This document shows, in pieces, positions 6,044 to 11,680 of a DNA stretch of 11,680 nt. The notes beneath the pieces were generated by a model. It was not told the origin of the DNA, searched no databases, and was given only the letters and a program-made list of their open reading frames with translations. Position 1 is the stretch's first letter. Each line of letters opens with the position of its first letter. A program made the translations under genes and the position numbers. The DNA is taken from positions 1-11,680 of the forward strand of contig CAJUDN010000073.1 of the NCBI GenBank assembly GCA_910585355.1. The letters run 5' to 3'. This DNA comes from an uncultured Lachnospiraceae bacterium (lineage in GTDB: Bacteria; Bacillota_A; Clostridia; Lachnospirales; Lachnospiraceae).

Positions 6044-7699
6044 ATGCCGATTATTAAGGTTTTGGGGGAAACGAGAACGTATGCGGAGGGGACGCCTTTT
6101 TTGAAAATTGCAGAGGAGTTTCAGCCCCGGTATAAAGAAGACATTCTTCTGGTGAGGGAGAATGGAAAACTGAAGGAGCTTCATAAAACGGTACATAAGG
6201 ATGCTGAGCTTTCCTTTCTCACTTTCAGTGATCCGGTGGGGAGGAAAACCTATGAGAGAAGCGCCATTTTTCTGATGCTGAAGGCTTTTTATGATGTGGT
6301 CCCCAGGGAAAAAATCGGAAAAATTCAGATTGATTTCTCCCTTGGAAACGGAATCTACGGAGAGCTTGTGGGAGATGTAAAAACCGACGAAGCCTTGCTC
6401 CTTAAAGTAAAGGAACGGATGCGGGAGCTGGTAGAACGGAAAGTGCCCATTATGAAGCGAAGCGTCAACACGGACGAGGCAGTGGAGTTATTCGGACAGT
6501 ATGGAATGCATGATAAAGAACAGCTTTTTACTTACCGCCGGGCTTCACGGGTCAATATCTACAGAATTGATAATTTTGAAGACTATTTTTACGGATATAT
6601 GGTACAGAACACGGGATATGTGAAGTATTTTGATTTGATCTCCTATCATTCCGGTTTCCTTCTGCTTTTGCCTCAGGGGGATAAGGCGGACGAGGTGGTG
6701 CCAAAGGGTATTCGTGAAAAGCTTTTCCATGTGCTCCGTGATTCCTACCGATGGAGCGACAGCCTGGAGGTGTCCAATGTGGGCACTTTGAACCGGCTGA
6801 TTTCAGAGGGAAAAGGCAATGAGCTAATTCTTATGCAGGAGGCTCTTCAGGAAAAGGAAATCGGAAAAATTGCGGAGACGGCGGCAAAGGGAGGAGAGAA
6901 TCGGATTGTGATGATCGCAGGCCCTTCTTCCTCGGGAAAGACTACCTTCAGCCACCGGCTTGCCACCCAGTTCCGGGCCCTTGGCTACGTGCCTCATCCC
7001 ATTGCCGTGGATAATTATTTTAAAAACAGAGAAGAGTATCCAAGGGATGAGAATGGAAACCTGGATATGGAAGCCCTAGAGTGCATTGATATTGAGAAAT
7101 TCAATGAGGACATGAACGCGCTTCTTGCGGGAAAGCGTGTGGAGATTCCGCGGTTTAACTTTGTGACAGGAACCAGGGAATACAAGGGGGATTATTTGCA
7201 GATCGGGGCCAGCGACGTATTGGTGATCGAAGGGATCCACTGTCTGAACGACAGGCTTTCCTATTCGCTTCCGCGGGAAAGTAAATTTAAAATATATATC
7301 AGCGCCTTAAATCAGTTAAATGTGGATGAACACAACAGGATTCCCACTACAGACGGCCGGCTGATCCGGCGTATGGTGCGGGATGCCAGAACCCGGGGAA
7401 CCTCTGCTTTTGAGACCATGGGACGCTGGGGTTCGGTCCGGAAGGGGGAGGACAACAACATCTTCCCGTTCCAGGAAGAGGCCGATGTGATGTTCAACTC
7501 CGCTCTGGTGTATGAGCTGGCTGTGTTGAAGCTTTATGCGGAACCTCTTCTTTTCAGCATTCCAAAAAATACGCCGGAGCATGAAGAGGCCAAACGGCTT
7601 TTGAAATTTTTGGATTATTTTCTGGGGATTGACAGCGAATATATTCCCAAAAATTCCATTATCAGGGAATTCATCGGGGGGAGCTGTCTTAAGGTGTAA
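6044..7699 (+). CDS. Uridine kinase-like protein with TGS/ThrRS-like N-terminus
   Basis: A 551-residue fusion. Residues 1-65 resemble a TGS domain. Residues about 66-215 resemble the second N-terminal (editing-type) domain of threonyl-tRNA synthetase, but the four usual metal/editing residues are gone: the HxxxH site reads R72-SAI-F76 and the later Cys and His align with Phe182 and Met186 in DYFYGYM. Residues about 285-551 form a phosphoribulokinase/uridine kinase-type P-loop domain: Walker A GPSSSGKTT (293-301), AVDNYF (321-326), VIEGIH (394-399) and the RIPTTDGRLIRRMVRDARTR segment (432-451). The substrate is unknown; uridine/cytidine is only the family default. ATG follows AGGAGG by 7 bases. 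It is the last gene of the operon. Such fusions are known in clostridia, usually annotated as nucleoside kinase. Confidence 0.88.
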   Translation: MPIIKVLGETRTYAEGTPFLKIAEEFQPRYKEDILLVRENGKLKELHKTVHKDAELSFLTFSDPVGRKTYERSAIFLMLKAFYDVVPREKIGKIQIDFSLGNGIYGELVGDVKTDEALLLKVKERMRELVERKVPIMKRSVNTDEAVELFGQYGMHDKEQLFTYRRASRVNIYRIDNFEDYFYGYMVQNTGYVKYFDLISYHSGFLLLLPQGDKADEVVPKGIREKLFHVLRDSYRWSDSLEVSNVGTLNRLISEGKGNELILMQEALQEKEIGKIAETAAKGGENRIVMIAGPSSSGKTTFSHRLATQFRALGYVPHPIAVDNYFKNREEYPRDENGNLDMEALECIDIEKFNEDMNALLAGKRVEIPRFNFVTGTREYKGDYLQIGASDVLVIEGIHCLNDRLSYSLPRESKFKIYISALNQLNVDEHNRIPTTDGRLIRRMVRDARTRGTSAFETMGRWGSVRKGEDNNIFPFQEEADVMFNSALVYELAVLKLYAEPLLFSIPKNTPEHEEAKRLLKFLDYFLGIDSEYIPKNSIIREFIGGSCLKV

Positions 7700-7706
7700 G
7701 TATCAT

Positions 7707-7734
7707 AATGGGGACAAAGCGTATGCCTCATTTT
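7707..7734 (+). terminator. Weak terminator-like hairpin after the kinase gene
   Basis: AATGGGG (7707-7713) can pair with CCTCATT (7726-7732), 7 bp including one G-U pair, with a 12-base loop. Only a short T-run follows (7731-7734, partly in the stem). It sits 7 bases after the stop codon and before the rnpB promoter, so the place fits, but it is a weak terminator at best. Confidence 0.4.
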
Positions 7735-7768
7735 GCTACCAGAACCATCCTTTCCCTGAGGACAATGC

Positions 7769-7797
7769 TGGACAGACAGAAAAAAATATGATATAGT
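7769..7797 (+). promoter_or_regulatory. Sigma-A promoter for rnpB
   Basis: TGGACA (7769-7774) matches the -35 consensus at 5 of 6 positions. A 17-base spacer leads to TATAGT (7792-7797), preceded by TGA as an extended -10. The predicted start of transcription, near 7804, is exactly where the first helix of RNase P RNA begins. Confidence 0.85.
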
Positions 7798-7803
7798 GAA
7801 CTG

Positions 7804-8155
7804 GTTCTGAGTAAGACAGGTGGTCGCTGCTGCATAACCGAAAGGATGCAGGAGAGGAAAGTCCGGGCTTCACAGGGCAGGGTGCCAGATAACGTCTGGC
7901 GGAGGCGACTCCAGGGACAGTGCAACAGAAATAAACCGCATGGGTTTTCCGTGTAAGGGTGGAAAGGCAGTGTAAGAGACTACCGCCTTGCTGGTAACAG
8001 GAAGGGCACATGTAAACCCCACTCGAAGCAAGACCGAACAGGGGGCATAAGGCGGCCCGTCTGCTCCCGGGTAGGTTGCTGGAGCCGTATGGCGACATGC
8101 GGTCTAGATAGATGATCACCCGCGACATAACCCGGCTTATCGTTTTGCTCAGAAC
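7804..8155 (+). ncRNA. rnpB: RNase P RNA, bacterial type A
   Basis: Catalytic RNA of ribonuclease P, which trims the 5' leaders of tRNA precursors. Conserved segments are clear: GAGGAAAGTCCGGGCT at 7854-7869, a block containing AGAGACTACCGCC near 7975-7987, AAGACCGAA near 8030-8038, and ACCCGGCTTATCG near the 3' end. The P1 ends pair: GTTCTGAGTAA (7804-7814) with TTGCTCAGAAC (8145-8155). P2 pairs GTCGC (7823-7827) with GCGAC (8122-8126). CCGGGTAGG near 8068 matches the L15 loop that binds the tRNA CCA end; with the region around it this indicates type A rather than the Bacillus type B. Length of about 352 is normal. I see no clear intrinsic terminator after it. Ends are set from the P1 helix and the promoter. 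Confidence 0.96.
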
Positions 8156-8188
8156 TCATTTTCCGGTAGATGGACCTTATGAAAGGAT

Positions 8189-10267
8189 ATGGAAGAACGA
8201 TTGAAACATACAGTCAGAAAATCATTTATTTTTATTATGCTTGCGGCATTGTTTCTTTTTGCAGCATGTAGCAAAAAAAAGGCTGTGGATTCCAGTAAGG
8301 CAGAGGCGGGCCCGCAGGCTGCCGAACAGCTTGAGCTGGGAAAAAAGTATCTGGCCGAAGAGCAGTATGATGAGGCCGTCGAGGCGCTTTTAAAAAGCAT
8401 TGATTTTAACGATCAATATGTGGATGCCTATATGCTGTTAGGAGAGCTTTATCTGGACCAGGAACGGTTTGAGGAAGCAGTGAATATTTTAAAGCAGGGA
8501 TATAAAAACACAGGGGACGCTTCCTTAAAGGAGCTTTATTCCTTAAGCTATGAAAGACTTGCATATCAGTACTACGACAACGAGGAGTATGACGCGGCTA
8601 TCGAAGCCTTCGAGGCGGTTGTGACCCTGGATAAGTCCAATGTGGATGCCTATATGACTCTTTATGATATTTACATAGTATTAGAGGATTTTGAGAACGC
8701 TGACATGATTCTGGAAAAGGGTTATGCCGCCACGAAAGACGAAATGCTCAAGGAGACCAGATTTACAAATCTTTCCGAGATGGGACAGCAGTTTCTGGAT
8801 GAGGAGGACTACGAAAACGCGGTCTATTATCTGGAAAAGCTCCGGGAAGCCGGGGATAAAAGTCCTGAAATTCTGGTTTCCCTCAGCCGCGCCTATTCCG
8901 GCATGGGAGAGCATGAAAAGGCGGTTGCACTTTTAGAAAGCGCAGATAACCAGGACGATGAAGCCATCAAAAACGCCATGGCGGATGAGAGCGCCAGACT
9001 TGGGAGCCAGCAGTATGACGAAGGGGAAAACGAAGCCGCCATTGTAAATTTAAAAAGGGCCATTGCGCTGGCTCCAAACCATCTGGACGCCCATACGATC
9101 CTGCTGTCCGTATATATGGAGACCGGAAAGGCTGCCGAGGCGAAGGCCCTGGTGGATCAGTGCCTCTCCAAATTTATGAACGCGGAAGCGGCTGCCAGCG
9201 GAGAGAGCTTTGAAAATTTTCTCAATGTGGTATCTGAATTCTATGGGGAACAGGATAACATGGAGGCATGCTTAAGCTTCTGGGAAAAGGCGGCAGCCCT
9301 GAGACCGGACAATGAAGATTTCCGGGACCAGGTTATGGGATACCGCTCCACGGTGGCGGACAATGCCTACATGCTTGCCGAGGAAATGCTGATGGAAGGG
9401 AATGTGAGCGGAGCCATGGCCAATTATAAAAAGGCCTTTGCTCTGGCGCCAGATAATTTTGAGGAGTGTCTTGTGTTTACGGATAACGGGACATACGGCC
9501 TTAATAAGGACGGTTCCTTCCGGGTAGGCTGGTACAGCGATGAAGATGGAGAGCGGTATTACTTTAACCCGGCGGCGGGAAATGACCACGGCCGTTCCGT
9601 TATGGGCTGGCAGAACATTGACGGAAGCGAGTACTATTTTGAGGACGACGGAAGAATGATGCGGGATGATGTGGCTCCCGACGGCCGTCATGTGGGTGCT
9701 GACGGAAAGCTCCTTGGAGACGGACAGATTCCCACAGAGGAAGAAACGGAAGAGTCCGAAGAAGAGGAGACGGAGGAAGAGCCGGAGAATACAGGCTCCC
9801 ATAAACCAGAAACAGGAAAGGACCCCTCCGCTTCCCAGGAAACAAAACCGGCCCCCTCCACAGGAAGCAAATCCTTAAAGTTCAATACAGATACTCTGCG
9901 GGATGCCAAAAACAGAGGCGGCGTGGTATCTGTGAAAGCAGAGGACCTGTTCTTAAATTATAAGAATGGAGAACTGTCGCTCAATGACATTTATACTTGC
10001 ATGTCTCAGTATGGAATGAAGGTGCAGTGGATTTCTGAGGAAGGTCCCTATGAACTGGGAATGGGTGATTTTGTAGTCTGGGTATTTGCAGAGACAAACC
10101 GCACAGACTCCACGGTTGTGGTAAAGGATGCCAATAAATATAAAGAAACGCTCCGTGCAAAAGCGCTGCCGGAAGGAACCGACTTTGCCATCGAATTTGG
10201 CTCTACGGCCACCAGAAGCAATGAGACGGTGGATATTGATAAAATGGAGACGGTAAATAAAAAGTAA
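8189..10267 (+). CDS. TPR lipoprotein with cell-wall-binding-like repeats
   Basis: A 692-residue predicted surface lipoprotein; I do not recognise a named gene. The N-terminus has a positive segment, a hydrophobic run and a lipobox-like LFAAC with Cys27 as likely lipidation site. Residues about 44-426 are tetratricopeptide-like helical repeats, e.g. YDEAVEALLKSI, YDAAIEAFEAVV and AAIVNLKRAIALAP, usually a protein-protein scaffold. Residues about 434-509 hold two aromatic/glycine repeats with GW and YYF (VGWYSDEDGERYYF, MGWQNIDGSEYYF) like choline/glucan-binding modules. A Glu-rich linker (about 514-560) leads to an unfamiliar 130-residue C-terminal domain. Start is uncertain: the ATG at 8189 has AAGGA only 1 base away, while TTG at 8201 has GGAAG 5 bases upstream and still gives a signal peptide. 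It starts about 33 bases after rnpB. Confidence 0.88.
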   Translation: MEERLKHTVRKSFIFIMLAALFLFAACSKKKAVDSSKAEAGPQAAEQLELGKKYLAEEQYDEAVEALLKSIDFNDQYVDAYMLLGELYLDQERFEEAVNILKQGYKNTGDASLKELYSLSYERLAYQYYDNEEYDAAIEAFEAVVTLDKSNVDAYMTLYDIYIVLEDFENADMILEKGYAATKDEMLKETRFTNLSEMGQQFLDEEDYENAVYYLEKLREAGDKSPEILVSLSRAYSGMGEHEKAVALLESADNQDDEAIKNAMADESARLGSQQYDEGENEAAIVNLKRAIALAPNHLDAHTILLSVYMETGKAAEAKALVDQCLSKFMNAEAAASGESFENFLNVVSEFYGEQDNMEACLSFWEKAAALRPDNEDFRDQVMGYRSTVADNAYMLAEEMLMEGNVSGAMANYKKAFALAPDNFEECLVFTDNGTYGLNKDGSFRVGWYSDEDGERYYFNPAAGNDHGRSVMGWQNIDGSEYYFEDDGRMMRDDVAPDGRHVGADGKLLGDGQIPTEEETEESEEEETEEEPENTGSHKPETGKDPSASQETKPAPSTGSKSLKFNTDTLRDAKNRGGVVSVKAEDLFLNYKNGELSLNDIYTCMSQYGMKVQWISEEGPYELGMGDFVVWVFAETNRTDSTVVVKDANKYKETLRAKALPEGTDFAIEFGSTATRSNETVDIDKMETVNKK

Positions 10268-10272
10268 AAAAA

Positions 10273-10309
10273 TCTCCGGGGAAGCCGTAAGCGACTCCGG
10301 AGACTTTTT
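10273..10309. terminator. Bidirectional intrinsic terminator between convergent genes
   Basis: TCTCCGG (10273-10279) pairs with CCGGAGA (10297-10303). On the + strand TTTTT follows at 10305-10309; on the - strand the A-run at 10266-10272 gives seven T after the stem. It lies 5 bases after the lipoprotein stop codon and can also stop transcription coming from the pyr operon. The 17-base loop can form a small inner GC pairing. Confidence 0.85.
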
Positions 10310-10317
10310 CAGGTAAC

Positions 10318-10438
10318 AATTCAGTTACTTCCCCCGCGGCTGCTATTTCGCGGGCTGCGTTGACCGGATGAGGGCCAAATTTCCCGCATAGTGGGGCGTG
10401 CAGATGATAGGAATGAATTTTCAAACACGCTCTAAAGC
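10318..10438 (+). repeat. Intergenic structured repeat, copy 2
   Basis: Second copy of the element at 4-107, same orientation. AATTCAGTTA lies at 10318-10327. A 6-bp hairpin CCCGCG/CGCGGG follows at 10333-10338 and 10349-10354, then GCGTT at 10357-10361 and the 67-base block at 10372-10438. Spacing differs from copy 1 in the hairpin and in the GCGTT-to-block gap (10 bases here, 5 there). Here the block also has a possible second hairpin, CCCGC with GTGGG, and a long-range GCGTG/CACGC pairing that copy 1 does not keep. The last bases overlap the end of the TauE-like gene and supply its stop codon (10432-10434 on the - strand). It fills almost the whole gap between the terminator and that gene. 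Confidence 0.7.
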
Positions 10439-11157
10439 AGATTATTGAGAATCAGTGACAGGCCGGAAATGATAAGAAGCGCAATCACAAATAATTTTGT
10501 CCTCCGCTCCGGCAGCCGTTTCTGGAAGAAGATTCCGATTCCCAGGCCGAGAATCATGGCAGGAAGAAGGCAGACTGCCGTTTTTGCGGCGTCCTTTGTG
10601 AGAATTCCGGCAGCCAGATAAAGGAAGAGGCGGAATGTATTTTCCACGGTGAACACTACGCAGTTGTTTGCACGGAATTGGGTCTGGCTGCTGGTGGTGC
10701 GGCTCACATAGGCCACTAAGAGAGCCCCCACCCCAAAGAGGCCGGATAAAATTCCCGAAAGAAGTCCAATGGCGACCATTAAAAAAGGAGAGCCCTTTTT
10801 GACGGAGGAATTCTTTTCACGGAAATACATCTCAACCCCTAAAAAGACCACCACAAAGCCGAACAGCACCTTGACGAGCCTTGCGTCCCCGATTTTTAAG
10901 AAGAATGCACCGGGAATGGAACCTAGGATCACCAGGATGCATAAGGGAACGCAGACCTTTAAATCAATGCCTTTCCGCTCTGACCAGGCAATGAAAAGGT
11001 TAGAGGGATAGCCCAAAAGCAAATCCACCGGGGAAATGTTTACATTGTCGGTGAAAAAGCCTGCCAGGGTTCCGAATACCAGTGTATTGGCAAACCCGCA
11101 CATGCCCTTTACAATATAGGCGGCCAGAACGGAAAGAAAAACAGGAACAGATATCAT
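10432..11157 (-). CDS. TauE/SafE-family (TSUP) membrane transporter
   Basis: A 241-residue integral membrane protein of the TauE/SafE family, whose members are thought to move small anions such as sulfite, sulfoacetate or other organic acids across the cell membrane. About eight hydrophobic segments are visible (around residues 3-34, 44-58, 67-87, 94-112, 124-151, 166-186, 191-211 and 221-241). The family's glycine-rich half-repeats appear as VKGMCGFANTLVFGT (16-30) and GLLSGILSGLFGVGALLVAY (131-150). The gene starts 6 bases after the pyrI stop, with AAGG 4 bases before the ATG, so it should be transcribed with pyrBI. That suggests, but does not show, a link to pyrimidine synthesis. The stop codon TAG lies in the repeat copy at 10318-10438. 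The actual substrate cannot be told. Confidence 0.88.
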   Translation of the reverse strand: MISVPVFLSVLAAYIVKGMCGFANTLVFGTLAGFFTDNVNISPVDLLLGYPSNLFIAWSERKGIDLKVCVPLCILVILGSIPGAFFLKIGDARLVKVLFGFVVVFLGVEMYFREKNSSVKKGSPFLMVAIGLLSGILSGLFGVGALLVAYVSRTTSSQTQFRANNCVVFTVENTFRLFLYLAAGILTKDAAKTAVCLLPAMILGLGIGIFFQKRLPERRTKLFVIALLIISGLSLILNNLL

Positions 11158-11163
11158 GGGACC

Positions 11164-11586
11164 TTAGCTGTGCTTTTCATCACAGTACTGGCAGCGATAG
11201 AGCTCCTTTTCCTTATCAGCCAGATAGAAAATATGCGGCAGTTCCTGTTCCACAGAGGTAATGCAGCGGGGATTTTTGCAGTGAATCACGTTGACAAGCC
11301 GTTTTGGAAGCTTTAAACAGCGTTTTTCCACGATTTTATCGTCACGGATGATATTGACGGTGATGTTGTGGTCTATGTAGCCGAGAACATCCAGGTCCAG
11401 AGAGTCCAGGGAGCCCTCTATTTTTATGATGTCCTTTCGTCCCATTTTGCTGCTCCTGGCGTTTTTGATGATTGCCACGGTGCAGTCCATGTCTCCCAGG
11501 CCCAAGTGACGGTAAATATCCATACTTTTTCCGGCCTGGATGTGATCAAGAACGACGCCCTCCTTAATTCCGCTGATATTTAGCAT
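11164..11586 (-). CDS. pyrI: Aspartate carbamoyltransferase regulatory chain PyrI
   Basis: Regulatory subunit of aspartate transcarbamoylase, the first committed step of UMP synthesis; it binds nucleotide effectors and holds the catalytic trimers together. It has 140 residues. The C-terminal zinc site has Cys103, Cys108, Cys132 and Cys135, with exactly the spacing of E. coli PyrI (Cys109, 114, 138, 141). The N-terminal effector domain starts LNISGIKEGVVLDHI and includes the family segment KMGRKDIIKIEG (47-58). The ATG overlaps the end of pyrB by 7 bases, and GGAGGTGG lies upstream inside pyrB, so translation is coupled. Having PyrI means the enzyme is probably of the allosteric, E. coli-like kind. 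Confidence 0.96.
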   Translation of the reverse strand: MLNISGIKEGVVLDHIQAGKSMDIYRHLGLGDMDCTVAIIKNARSSKMGRKDIIKIEGSLDSLDLDVLGYIDHNITVNIIRDDKIVEKRCLKLPKRLVNVIHCKNPRCITSVEQELPHIFYLADKEKELYRCQYCDEKHS

Positions 11587-11680
11587 GGCTGTTCCACCTC
11601 CAATAACGTCATAATCAGAGCCATCCGCACATATACCCCGTACTGGGCCTGCTTAAAGTAAGCGGCGCGGGGGTCGTCAT
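11580..11680 (-). CDS. pyrB: Aspartate carbamoyltransferase catalytic chain PyrB, C-terminal end
   Basis: Only the last 33 or so codons are in the window; the gene runs off the right edge. The visible residues DDPRAAYFKQAQYGVYVRMA, continuing LIMTLLE, match the C-terminal helix region of PyrB (DPRA.YF.Q...G...R.AL). The catalytic subunit joins carbamoyl phosphate and aspartate to carbamoyl aspartate. The stop TAA (11580-11582 on the - strand) overlaps the pyrI ATG as ATGCTAA. Promoter and any attenuation leader lie outside the window. Confidence 0.93.
   Translation of the reverse strand, partial: DDPRAAYFKQAQYGVYVRMALIMTLLEVEQPC

Noticed and set aside
7728..8128. Antisense open frames over rnpB
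   Set aside because: They are by-products of a structured RNA gene with strong conservation on the + strand.
9272..9909. Antisense frames of 70-176 codons under the lipoprotein gene
   Set aside because: The + strand protein has coherent TPR and wall-binding repeats; the antisense frames follow from its biased codon use and the purine-rich linker.
1..11680. Prophage, insertion sequence, CRISPR, tRNA or defence system
   Set aside because: No transposase, integrase, spacer-repeat array, tRNA-like fold or defence protein family is visible. All large reading frames are accounted for by housekeeping genes and one lipoprotein.

Overview
The window looks like a chromosomal housekeeping region of a Firmicute of class Clostridia, most likely the Lachnospiraceae. 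This is inferred from the proteins (a short clostridial-type RpoD, a CHC2-zinc DnaG, TrmK, a Nif3 family protein, a TGS-fused uridine kinase-like protein), purine-rich ribosome binding sites, a type A RNase P RNA and a pyrB-pyrI pair. Base composition is intermediate, with A/T-rich intergenic stretches. I see no phage, insertion sequence, CRISPR array or tRNA gene.

Layout. Bases 1-378 hold no gene: a repeat copy (about 4-107), an A/T-rich stretch and a promoter with an extended -10 element. From 379 to 7699 six genes run on the + strand, close together or overlapping: dgt-like HD phosphohydrolase (TTG start), dnaG, rpoD, trmK, a Nif3/YqfO family protein and a uridine kinase-like P-loop protein with a decayed ThrRS-like N-terminal half. 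This is a clostridial version of the macromolecular synthesis operon (primase plus primary sigma factor), with a dNTP hydrolase ahead of primase. Bases 7700-8188 hold a weak terminator-like hairpin, a good sigma-A promoter and rnpB (about 7804-8155). The lipoprotein gene starts only about 33 bases beyond rnpB, with no obvious terminator between, so it may be read from the rnpB promoter. It encodes a 692-residue TPR protein with cell-wall-binding-like repeats. A terminator that can work in both directions (10273-10309) ends it.

On the - strand, entering from the right edge, come pyrB (C-terminal end only), pyrI and a TauE/SafE-family membrane protein. They overlap or are spaced 6 bases apart, so they look like one operon converging on the lipoprotein gene.

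The least expected structure is a pair of diverged, same-orientation intergenic repeats at the two ends of the window. Both have a short conserved box, a hairpin of different sequence at the same place, a GCGTT box and a gapless 67-base block with 48 of 67 identities. Other points of interest are the loss of all four editing-site residues in the ThrRS-like domain of the kinase, the TauE-like gene in a pyrBI operon, a palindrome inside trmK, and the composite lipoprotein. None is proof of a new system; the repeat family is the best candidate for something not yet described.
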